Origin: JAFAGX01 sp035624215
GTDB taxonomy: Bacteria > Acidobacteriota > Terriglobia > Terriglobales > Acidobacteriaceae
Direction of reading: 5' to 3'
NCBI GenBank assembly: GCA_035624215.1
Contig: DASPRY010000048.1
Location: 73,114-137,113 of the forward strand
Length of the DNA stretch: 64,000 nucleotides
Shown: in pieces, positions 41,764 to 49,254 of the stretch
How the letters are laid out: every line of letters starts with the position of its first letter
How positions within the stretch are numbered: the stretch's first letter is position 1
Made by a program: the position numbers and the translations under genes
The notes under the pieces: generated by a model
What the model was told of the DNA's origin: nothing
What the model saw: the letters and a program-made list of their open reading frames with translations, nothing else
The model's database searches: none

Positions 41764-42240
41764 ATGAGCGATCTCAAGAGTTGTGTCGCCCGTGCGGTTG
41801 CCGACGTGGTTGAACGAGAGCTTCTTGGAAGCGTGGAAGTTCCCGCCCCGCCAGAGCGTGTATTCCGGGCGCTAGCTTCCCAAGAGATCACCCAATGGTG
41901 GGTCAGGCCGGGAGTATTTGACACCCGAGAATGGACTGGAGATGTGCGAGTAGGTGGCCGATGGCGAGCATCGGGCTTTGCTAGGGGCAACCCCTATGCC
42001 CTCGAAGGAGAGTTTGTTGCCGTCGATCCGCCCCGGCAGCTGGTACACACTTGGATTGCGGTTGGTGAACCCGTCGGGCCGATGAAAGTGACCTATCACC
42101 TGGAGAAGATCGACGCTGGAACGCGAATCACAGTTCGGCACTCTGGCTTCTCCTGTCCTCTGACCTGCTTGATGACCGCTGCCGGGTGGGAGACCAGCTT
42201 CGACCGGCTCTCTGAGATCCTGGCCTCTGAGAACAAATAG
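41764..42240 (+). CDS. SRPBCC (AHSA1-type) domain protein
   Basis: A 158-residue protein. The helix-grip fold opens ELLGSVEVPAPPERVFRALA, with QWWVRPGVFDTREW, GGRWRASG and the strand PPRQLVHTWI; the long C-terminal helix GWETSFDRLSEILAS closes the pocket. AHSA1-type proteins bind hydrophobic ligands or act as stress-related co-chaperone-like proteins. Ligand unknown. GGAGG at 41753-41757 supports ATG 41764. Confidence 0.85.
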   Translation: MSDLKSCVARAVADVVERELLGSVEVPAPPERVFRALASQEITQWWVRPGVFDTREWTGDVRVGGRWRASGFARGNPYALEGEFVAVDPPRQLVHTWIAVGEPVGPMKVTYHLEKIDAGTRITVRHSGFSCPLTCLMTAAGWETSFDRLSEILASENK

Positions 42241-42376
42241 CTTTCGTATAAGTTGGGACGGAGAGATGACTGAGGAGTACGACAACTCTTCTCCAAGAGC
42301 CGAGGTGTCGTCGAGAAAAAGGCTGTTAAAATCTCTGGTTGCCTCCCAGGCGCAAACCCTCGCGTGGAGCCCAAGA

Positions 42377-43933
42377 ATGCCCAAGATTCAGCGAGCGATT
42401 CTCAGTGTCACCGACAAGACAGGATTGATTGAATTTGCCCGCAAATTGGCGGCGCTCGGAATCGAGCTCATTTCAACCGGTGGAACTGCAAAGCTGCTGC
42501 GCGAGGCGGGCACCCGCGTGAAGGACGTCTCCGAGCTCACGGGATTCCCCGAAATGCTTGACGGACGAGTGAAAACCCTGCATCCCAAGGTTCACGGGGG
42601 AATCCTGCACCGGCGTGAAGACCCCGCCCATCGCGCCGCGGTTGCAGAACACGGAATACAACCGATCGATATGGTCGTCGTGAATCTGTATGCCTTCGAA
42701 AAGACTGCGGTTAAGCCGGGCGTTCAAGTCGAAGAGTTGATTGAAAACATCGATATCGGTGGGCCGTCGATGATTCGTTCGGCCGCCAAAAATTTTCGCG
42801 ACGTCGCCGTCGTAACCTCACCCGATGATTACGACCGAATTTTAGCTGAGCTGGAAAGTTCCGGCGGAGAGTTGTCCAGCGAAACGAGATGGCAGCTGGC
42901 GCAGAAGGCATTTGCGATTACCGCTGCGTACGATTCCGCCATTGCTTCTACCCTGGAACGGATCGAAGGTGATGGCGGGCTTCAGGCCCGCGTGGAATCC
43001 GGCTTCCCGCGTGTGCTCCGGCTTTCTTTTAATAAGTTGATGAACCTGCGTTATGGCGAGAATCCTCACCAAAATGCTGCCTTGTATTCCGATGGCTCCG
43101 GCAACGGAGTCGCCAATGCCAACCAGCTTCAGGGCAAGGAGCTCTCCTACAACAACATCGTGGATTTACAGGCGGCTTGGGAATTGGCCCAGGAATTCGA
43201 GGACCCATTCTGCGCGATCATTAAACATACGAACCCGTGCGGAGCTGCGGTAGGCAAGACCTTGGCGGAAGCCTACAAGAAGGCTCTGGAATGTGATCCG
43301 GTCTCAGCCTTCGGCGGTGTGATCGCCGTGAACCGGACAATTGACGGCGAAACTGCGGAGGAAATGGCCAAACTATTTCTGGAGGTGATCGGGGCCCCCG
43401 CGTTCGACGAAGCTGCGAAATCCAAGTTCGCAAGTAAGAAAAACCTGCGATTGCTCGAGATAAAAAACGTTTCCCCGAAGTGGGTGCTCAAAAATGTCAC
43501 GGGCGGAATTTTGCTACAAGATGCCGATGTCCATCAGTTACAGGAAAGCGATCTTAAAGTTGTTACCCGGCGATCGCCCACGTCGGAGGAAAAGAGGAGT
43601 CTGCTGTTCGCATGGAAAGTTTGTAAGCACGTTAAATCCAATGCCATTGTGTACGCGCGAGACGGCCGGACTGTGGGTGTAGGCGCGGGACAGATGAGCC
43701 GCGTGGATTCTTGTAAGATCGGAGCGATGAAGGCTGTATTGCCGCTGAAGGGAACGGTTGCAGCCTCCGATGCGTTTTTCCCTTTTCCCGATGGAGTAGA
43801 AGAGATTGCCAAAGCCGGTGCGACGGCGATCATTCAACCCGGCGGTTCGGTTCGCGACCAAGAGGTTATCGAAGCCGCTGATCGCTCGGGATTGGCCATG
43901 ATCTTCACGGGGGTGCGCCATTTCCGGCACTAA
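42377..43933 (+). CDS. purH: Bifunctional AICAR transformylase/IMP cyclohydrolase
   Basis: The protein is 518 residues from ATG 42377 (GGAG at 42366-42369); the frame is open upstream to 42266 but that part is not PurH-like. The N-terminal MGS-like cyclohydrolase domain has QRAILSVTDKTGLIEFARKL, ISTGGTAKLLREAG and RVKTLHPKVHGGIL. The C-terminal transformylase domain has LRYGENPHQNAALY, IIKHTNPCGAAVGKT (catalytic Lys-His) and GAGQMSRVDSCKIG, ending in GVRHFRH. It performs the last two steps of IMP synthesis. Confidence 0.97.
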   Translation: MPKIQRAILSVTDKTGLIEFARKLAALGIELISTGGTAKLLREAGTRVKDVSELTGFPEMLDGRVKTLHPKVHGGILHRREDPAHRAAVAEHGIQPIDMVVVNLYAFEKTAVKPGVQVEELIENIDIGGPSMIRSAAKNFRDVAVVTSPDDYDRILAELESSGGELSSETRWQLAQKAFAITAAYDSAIASTLERIEGDGGLQARVESGFPRVLRLSFNKLMNLRYGENPHQNAALYSDGSGNGVANANQLQGKELSYNNIVDLQAAWELAQEFEDPFCAIIKHTNPCGAAVGKTLAEAYKKALECDPVSAFGGVIAVNRTIDGETAEEMAKLFLEVIGAPAFDEAAKSKFASKKNLRLLEIKNVSPKWVLKNVTGGILLQDADVHQLQESDLKVVTRRSPTSEEKRSLLFAWKVCKHVKSNAIVYARDGRTVGVGAGQMSRVDSCKIGAMKAVLPLKGTVAASDAFFPFPDGVEEIAKAGATAIIQPGGSVRDQEVIEAADRSGLAMIFTGVRHFRH

Positions 43934-43942
43934 AGGAAGCTC

Positions 43943-44025
43943 TTGGCAATTAGCATTTGGCATCTGGCACTCCGGCGGGTCTTGCTGCGATCGCAAGAGC
44001 TCTGCTAGCCGAATGCTAAGTGCCA
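43943..44025. repeat. GCTAA-type palindromic repeat after purH
   Basis: Left arm TTGGCAATTAGCATTTGGCA then TCTGGCAC (43943-43970); right arm CTAGCCGAATGCTAAGTGCC (44005 on). A further inverted pair AGCTCTTG/CAAGAGCT lies around and within it. Same element class as at 11931 and 29001. Confidence 0.75.
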
Positions 44026-44176
44026 CGGGACCTGTACCTCTGGGTGCAACTTGGCACCTATTGAAGTCATTCCTTTTTCCCAATGTCCGCTAACGAAGGT
44101 TTACAATAGCGTGAGCACCCACTCGCGGCGGTTCAGCATCCAATCGCGTATGGCTTTGGGAGTCCGAAGGGTTTTG

Positions 44177-46273
44177 ATGACAACGAGATACTGTCCTCTT
44201 CTTTTTGTTCTTACGCTTATCTGTGTAGTGGGAGCGGCGGCACAGCAGACGCCGGGCACTTCGCCTGCCAATAATGACGCGGCGACTACGAAATCTGCGG
44301 CTCAAGCGTCCGCTCGCAAAGTGGATCGCGCGGCATCCTATTATCACTATGCCCTCGCTCACATGTATGAGGAGCAGGTGGCGATGTACGGCCGCAGTGA
44401 CCTGGCCGGCAAGGCGATCGACGAATACCGGCTGGCAATCGAAGCTGATCCCACCTCTGAGTATCTGACCGCGGGCCTGGCGGAACTCTATGCCAAGACC
44501 GGACGGATTCGTGACGCGGTGCTTGAGGCCCAGGACATCCTGAAGCGGGACCCCGATAATCTGGAGGCACACAAGCTTCTGGGCCGGATCTATCTGCGCT
44601 CTTTAGGCGATACTCCCGGGGGCAGCGGATCCGACAGCGTGCTTAAGCTGGCGATCGAGCAATATCAGGAAATCATCAAGCTTGAACCTGACAGCATGGA
44701 CGATCATTTGCTGTTGGGGCGCCTCTACGCCCGCAACAACGACCTGCAGAAAGCAGAGGACGAGTTCAAGACCGCGCTGAAGCTGCAGCCTGATTCGGAA
44801 GAGGCCGTTACCGCGCTGGCGTTTCTATATACCTCTGAAGGCGACGCGACCCGCGCCGCTGAGGTCCTGAGCAACGTTCCCGATTCCTCGCGCTCCGCCA
44901 AACTTTATTCTGTCCTGGGTTATACCTACGAGCAGCAGAAGGATTACAAAAAGGCCATCGATGCTTATCGCAAGGCCATCGCATTGGACCGCGACAATCT
45001 GGATGCTATTCGGGGCCTGGCGCAGAACTTGATGAATGATGGCCAAACCGATGCAGCTCTCGAGCAATACAAGGTTATTGCCGACGCCAATCCCGAAGAC
45101 CCGCAGACCCATTTGCGGATGGCCGAGATTTATCGCAAGCAGGGCAAATTCGATCTGGCTCTCGACAATCTAAAGGCGGCGCAGTCGGTGGTTCCGGACT
45201 CGATGGAAGTGCCCTATAACATGGCCGTCATTTATCAGGCGCAGGGGCAGTACGATGAAGCAGCCCAGACCCTGCAGGATTTGCTCAAGAAAACCGAGAA
45301 AGCCGACGGCAAGTACAGCAAGGACGAGATCAACAACCGCGCCCTGTTTCTGGAGCGGTTGGGAACCATTTATCGCGAGAACAACAATAGCCAGCTTGCG
45401 GTCGATACTTTTCGAAAAATGCTGGACCTCGGCGATGACAATGCCGAACGTGGATACCAGCAGATCATCGATACCTACCGGGAAGCCAAAGAGTGGCAGA
45501 AAGCAACCGATGTTGCCAAGGAAGCGGTAGCGAAATTACCTAACGATCCCGACCTGAAAATGGTTTATGCCGGTCAGCTTGCTGACATGGGCAAGCCTGA
45601 GGAAGGACTGCAGCAGGTCAAATCGCTGCTCAGCGGCAATCCGGAGAAGGACCGCGCTGTTTACATCACGCTGGCGCAAATGTATGGCCGGCTGAAGCGC
45701 TGGCCGGAAGCGGAACAGGCGCTCGACCAGGCTGCACAGCTTTCAGTCAAGGACGAGGACAAGGAGTACGTGCAGTTTCTGCGTGGCTCGACCTACGAGC
45801 GGCAAAAGAAGTATGAGCAGGCTGAGGACGTTTTTCGAAAGGTCTTAGCCAACGACCCGGAGAATGCCGCGGTGCTCAATTATCTCGGCTACATGCTGGC
45901 GGACCGGGGTCAAAAGCTGGATGAAGCGCTGGTGATGATCCAGAAAGCTGTTGATCTTGAGCCGGCCAACGGCGCCTATCTGGATTCTTTGGGATGGGCG
46001 TATTTCAAACTCGGCAAATACGAGCAGGCGGAAGATAACCTCACCAAGGCTTCGCAGCACATGGGAGCCGATCCGACCGTGCAGGAGCACCTCGGCGATT
46101 TATACCAGAAAACCGGCCGGCTGAAGCTGGCGGCCGCACATTGGGAGCGCGCTATTGAGGAGTGGAATAAGACAGTAGCGCCGGACGTTGACAGCGAAGC
46201 CCTCGCCAAGGTCCAGAAGCAACTTGAGTCCGCCAAGGTCAAGCTGGCAAAAGAAGAATCCGAAAATAAATAG
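44177..46273 (+). CDS. Exported TPR-repeat protein
   Basis: The protein is 698 residues from ATG 44177 (AAGG at 44166-44169; ATG 44150 is an alternative). Signal peptide TTRYCPLLFVLTLICVVGAA, then about a dozen tetratricopeptide repeats filling residues 50-690, for example YSVLGYTYEQQKDYKKAIDA and YLDSLGWAYFKLGKYEQAED. Repeat density drops around 380-420, where the linker has more Lys/Asp. TPR solenoids mediate protein complexes; in acidobacteria such exported proteins often relate to envelope assembly or secretion. No enzymatic domain. Monocistronic. Confidence 0.87.
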   Translation: MTTRYCPLLFVLTLICVVGAAAQQTPGTSPANNDAATTKSAAQASARKVDRAASYYHYALAHMYEEQVAMYGRSDLAGKAIDEYRLAIEADPTSEYLTAGLAELYAKTGRIRDAVLEAQDILKRDPDNLEAHKLLGRIYLRSLGDTPGGSGSDSVLKLAIEQYQEIIKLEPDSMDDHLLLGRLYARNNDLQKAEDEFKTALKLQPDSEEAVTALAFLYTSEGDATRAAEVLSNVPDSSRSAKLYSVLGYTYEQQKDYKKAIDAYRKAIALDRDNLDAIRGLAQNLMNDGQTDAALEQYKVIADANPEDPQTHLRMAEIYRKQGKFDLALDNLKAAQSVVPDSMEVPYNMAVIYQAQGQYDEAAQTLQDLLKKTEKADGKYSKDEINNRALFLERLGTIYRENNNSQLAVDTFRKMLDLGDDNAERGYQQIIDTYREAKEWQKATDVAKEAVAKLPNDPDLKMVYAGQLADMGKPEEGLQQVKSLLSGNPEKDRAVYITLAQMYGRLKRWPEAEQALDQAAQLSVKDEDKEYVQFLRGSTYERQKKYEQAEDVFRKVLANDPENAAVLNYLGYMLADRGQKLDEALVMIQKAVDLEPANGAYLDSLGWAYFKLGKYEQAEDNLTKASQHMGADPTVQEHLGDLYQKTGRLKLAAAHWERAIEEWNKTVAPDVDSEALAKVQKQLESAKVKLAKEESENK

Positions 46274-46388
46274 TAGCGAGTTAGCCGCCAGCTAGTCCGC
46301 GGCGCGGTTATTCAACGGGCTTTTGCGCGGCTGACGTTGAAAAGCACTTGATCGCTGAATCCCGCCAATGTGCGTGCGCGGGTTAACT

Positions 46389-47303
46389 TCAAGCGACTGA
46401 TTCATAGACCGGCTTGGCATCGTTGCCATTTCCTGACCCGTTAAGCAAGTCCTGCCGGAGCCGCTCCATTTGTGCTGATGCTTCCTTTATCTGTTCAGCA
46501 TATGCGTGGCCCTGTCGCGGCAGAAATCCGCCATAGTTCTGCAGCAGAAGCCGGGCGTTCGCCTCTATCGCCGAGGTCTTGAAACGGGCCTGGTTGGAAA
46601 GGGCCGAGGTTAGCTTTTCTAACTGTAAATCGCGCAACGACAGCTCCTGGCGGCTCTGTGCAGTTTCTTTTTCAAGCACGCTGCCGTGATAGCGGATCAG
46701 TATAAACAGACATGCCGTGAGTACCAGCAGCAATGCATTGGTCAAAACAGTTTCTCGCAGGGCCTTGCTCAACGCGGCATCTCTGTCTCCGTCATATCTG
46801 GCAAAACGGTTGTTCTCCGCTACCGACAACAAAGCCAGAATGGTGCGCGCTTTGTCCATGTACTCCATGCCTTCGTTGGAGGCCACCAGCATGAATGCGC
46901 GATGGCGATATCCTTCCTGACGCAATTTAATCGAGTGTTCCATTTCCGCCTGCTTGGAACCAGCCAAAGACTCGAGTTGCGACTCGAGAGATCGTTCACG
47001 CTCGCTGCGACTTGCTAGCGCGGCACGAAGGGCGGCAAAATCATTTGCGATCCTGTCCTTAGCTTCCATGTAGGGTTGGAGGTACGCATCGTCTTCGGTC
47101 AGCAAGTATCCCCGCTGCCCTGTCTCCATATCACTAAAATCCGTGAGAACGCGGGAGATCTTGGCTTGCACGGTGGCAGTTTCTGCGGTGAGCACGGCAA
47201 TGTTGTGCAGTTGTTTTAAGTGATTGACAGCGAGATACCCGTTCCATGCCACGTACGCCAGTAGCGCGGGGGCTGCCACTTGCAGCGCAACTTTTCGAAT
47301 CAT
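46389..47303 (-). CDS. CHASE3-domain membrane protein with degenerate HisKA-like tail
   Basis: A 304-residue protein. TM helix about residues 7-25, extracytoplasmic CHASE3 domain about 30-180 (VLTDFSDMETGQRGYLLTED is the signature), TM helix about 188-206, then a coiled coil. The last 60 residues (LSNQARFKTSAIEANARLLL, QNYGGFLPRQGHAYAEQI, MERLRQDLLNG) look like a HisKA dimerisation domain, but the phospho-acceptor H-box (SHxLRxPL) is gone and there is no ATPase domain. So it may be a sensory adaptor or a decayed kinase. Confidence 0.75.
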   Translation of the reverse strand: MIRKVALQVAAPALLAYVAWNGYLAVNHLKQLHNIAVLTAETATVQAKISRVLTDFSDMETGQRGYLLTEDDAYLQPYMEAKDRIANDFAALRAALASRSERERSLESQLESLAGSKQAEMEHSIKLRQEGYRHRAFMLVASNEGMEYMDKARTILALLSVAENNRFARYDGDRDAALSKALRETVLTNALLLVLTACLFILIRYHGSVLEKETAQSRQELSLRDLQLEKLTSALSNQARFKTSAIEANARLLLQNYGGFLPRQGHAYAEQIKEASAQMERLRQDLLNGSGNGNDAKPVYESVA

Positions 47304-47448
47304 TTTTATGCCTACCTTGACTGATTGCTGCTTAAGAATAATAGGCTGATTTGCTGCAAGAGCCAGATTGTTTCTTTTGGTGCGCGGCGAGCATTAGCGG
47401 AAGGAGTTGTCGTCTGCCATCAAGAGAGAGAATACTACCGGTCAACTT

Positions 47449-47742
47449 TTACGAACTTGCCCTAACTAGAAGTTTCGATTGCAACAGCTCCCTGGGATCG
47501 AGCTCGCCGTTACCATCCACGTCCAGCTTGTTGAACTCTGCCTCCATAAAGCTCATCCACTCTCGCTTGGATATCTTGCCGTTGTGGTCAGCATCCATGA
47601 GAAGCAGCAGTTCTTTTACATGCTCATTTGCTTCCAGCAGTCTGTCCTGTTGCTTGGGGGGATTTTGCTTTTGCCCAAGCGCAATCGTAGTCAGAGCGCC
47701 ACTCGCGCTCATCAACCCGATGAGCAAACCTCTTCTGGTCAT
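47449..47742 (-). CDS. Small exported EF-hand protein
   Basis: A 97-residue protein. N-terminus TRRGLLIGLMSASGALTTIA is a signal sequence with an Arg pair, possibly Tat-type. Two EF-hand loops follow: DADHNGKISKRE and DVDGNGELDPRE, each with Asp, Asn and the final Glu ligand positions, 24 residues apart. It would bind Ca2+ outside the cytoplasm. It has no neighbour suggesting a partner. Confidence 0.8.
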   Translation of the reverse strand: MTRRGLLIGLMSASGALTTIALGQKQNPPKQQDRLLEANEHVKELLLLMDADHNGKISKREWMSFMEAEFNKLDVDGNGELDPRELLQSKLLVRASS

Positions 47743-48010
47743 TTTGAACTATCCTCCTGGATTCTTCTAGCCAGGCACGAAGCCGTTGGCGCGAACAGCT
47801 TTTCTACTCGCCGGTCCATTTATTTCCGTCGGCGCCTGGATGACGATTTTGACGTATTTCTGAAGAACGGGAATAGTTACGTGAGTAACGGACAGTCAAC
47901 AGACTGGTCTAAGGACGCCTCTGGCGCTAAGAACAGCGCGAGGGCGGCATAGCAGACGGCTAGTGACGAATGATCACGGCTAGCCTCAGCATCGAATATA
48001 ATGATTGAGT
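47743..48010 (+). promoter_or_regulatory. Intergenic region with rnpB promoter
   Basis: A consensus -10 TATAAT lies at 47997-48002, eight bases before the predicted RNase P RNA 5' end. The -35 is weak (TGATCA at 47971 or nearby). Apart from a CACGTGAGTAACGG-like stretch near 47880 nothing else is recognised in this interval. Confidence 0.6.
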
Positions 48011-48032
48011 TGGCAGCTGGACCGGGCGGTCG

Positions 48033-48088
48033 CCCCGCCCATTCTGGTCGGAGCAGGTGGTAGGAGGCTCCTACGAGAATGGGCGGGG
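48033..48088 (+). repeat. Palindromic insertion in RNase P RNA, first copy (P3 position)
   Basis: CCCCGCCCATTCT (48033-48045) pairs perfectly with AGAATGGGCGGGG (48076-48088). Inside sits a second stem GTAGGA/TCCTAC (48060-48074). The outer 13 bases are identical to the second copy. Confidence 0.85.
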
Positions 48089-48183
48089 AGGAAAGTCCGA
48101 ACTCCACAGAGCGGTGTGCCGGATAACATCCGGGAGGACGGATTAAAGTCCGTCCGACGGAAAGTACCACAGAAAACATACCG

Positions 48184-48244
48184 CCCCGCCCATTCTGGCA
48201 GGAGCCTCTAGGGTCGCCTGATCCTCCTTCGAGAATGGGCGGGG
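48184..48244 (+). repeat. Palindromic insertion in RNase P RNA, second copy (P12 position)
   Basis: The same 13-base arms CCCCGCCCATTCT (48184-48196) and AGAATGGGCGGGG (48232-48244) enclose a different inner segment containing GGCAGGAG and ATCCTCC. Shared arms with unlike centres suggest one mobile palindrome family. Confidence 0.85.
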
Positions 48245-48338
48245 TAAGGGTGAAAAGGTGCGGTAAGAGCGCACCGCTGGCGCAGCAATGCGGCAGGCAG
48301 GGCAAACCCCACACGGAGCAAGACCAAATAGGGAGGAA

Positions 48339-48398
48339 GTCCCGCCGGTTCGGTGGGTCCCGATTGAATTTGACGAGGACCTACGGAACCGGCGGGAC
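48339..48398 (+). repeat. Third long hairpin in RNase P RNA (P16/P17 arm)
   Basis: GTCCCGCCGGTTC (48339-48351) pairs with GAACCGGCGGGAC (48386-48398), enclosing a second stem GTGGGTCC/GGACCTAC. Arms differ in sequence from the first two copies. Confidence 0.75.
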
Positions 48399-48725
48399 AC
48401 GTGCTGACTCGGCGCGTTCAACCTCCGGGTAGGTCGCTTGAGCTGCGCAGCAATGCGCAGCCTAGAGGAATGGCCGTCCTGCCGGAGTGATCCGGCAGAC
48501 AGAATTCGGCTTACAGGTCCGGCTGCCACAACAAGCGATCCGATTTTCTGTCGGTATCTTTCCAAAAATTTTCGGTCAGAGTGTGTCCTACCACTTCGAT
48601 TCTTGCAAGAGAACGACGTCAGATTCCCTGTGGCCGCGGATAAACGAGTTGAGGAGGTTAGTCCCTGACGATAAGTCGTGAGTACGCCCGTTGACCTTGG
48701 ACGCTGGAGTCTGTTGCGAGCGCGT

Positions 48726-49154
48726 TTACGCGTCTTTGTAGAGAAATCCCGCGATCAGTGTTGCCAGGATCGATCCGATCCAAATATCCAGCATCCAGCC
48801 GAGAGGAAAAATCCGCTCCATCGATGACCAGGTCGCCAGGGAAAAATTAAGCGGAAAGCTGGCGACGAATCCGACCAGCAACCCGATTTTCAGCGCCGTT
48901 CCGGGGCCGGGACCCGAAGTCTGCCGCGACCAGGCATACAGGTACGCCAGAATAATACTGGCCAGCAGCAGGATGATGAACCACTGTCCGACGAAGAACG
49001 AATATCTTGGCTGGCTGACAAACAGACCTGCTTTTTGCCCTGCCTGGTAGCGCGCCTCCGTAATGACGAACTGGTTCACGACGAAGCTCCAGATGAACCA
49101 GACCACTCCACCCACCAACCCACCGAGAAACACTCGCCCGCGATTGACGGCCAT
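48726..49154 (-). CDS. Small polytopic membrane protein, unknown function
   Basis: A 142-residue protein with four hydrophobic helices: VFLGGLVGGVVWFIWSFVV (8-26), FFVGQWFIILLLASIILAYL (about 53-72), KIGLLVGFVASFPLNFSLA (about 89-107) and LDIWIGSILATLIAGFLY (about 122-139). It ends KDA. No known family. The complement carries GGAGG directly before the ATG. The 197 bases between rnpB and its stop hold nothing recognisable. Confidence 0.65.
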   Translation of the reverse strand: MAVNRGRVFLGGLVGGVVWFIWSFVVNQFVITEARYQAGQKAGLFVSQPRYSFFVGQWFIILLLASIILAYLYAWSRQTSGPGPGTALKIGLLVGFVASFPLNFSLATWSSMERIFPLGWMLDIWIGSILATLIAGFLYKDA

Positions 49155-49254
49155 CGGTCACCTCCGACGCAAAGAATCAGAGATCATGACGGAGATAATG
49201 CCGGGAAGGATACCACCAAAAACACCCGGATGTAGAAAACATTGATAAGGACAC

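Larger units (their letters stand above)
48011..48528 (+). ncRNA. rnpB: RNase P RNA (class A), enlarged
   Basis: The transcript can be followed along the E. coli pattern: P1 5' strand TGGCAGCTGGACC (48011 on) pairs with GGTCCGGCTGCCA (48516-48528). Then come GAGGAAAGTCCGAACTCCAC (P4/CR-I), ACAGAAAACATACCGCC, TAAGGGTGAAAAGGTGCGGT, GGCAAACCCCAC, CAAGACCAAATAGGG, GGTAGGTCGCTTGAG, AGAGGAATGGCCGTC and ACAGAATTCGGCTTACAG. Total about 518 nt against 377 in E. coli. The excess lies in three long near-perfect hairpins, listed separately, at places corresponding to P3, the P10-P12 arm and the P16/P17 arm. RNase P matures tRNA 5' ends. Confidence 0.95.

Noticed and set aside
42266..42376. N-terminal extension of purH and possible ZTP riboswitch before it
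   Set aside because: The extension has no PurH similarity, and the conserved CCGCCUGGGC core of the ZTP motif is not present in 42241-42376.
48001..48530. CRISPR-like repeat array in the region with repeated GCCCATTCT
   Set aside because: Only two copies, each palindromic and located inside RNase P RNA helices; no spacers and no cas genes.
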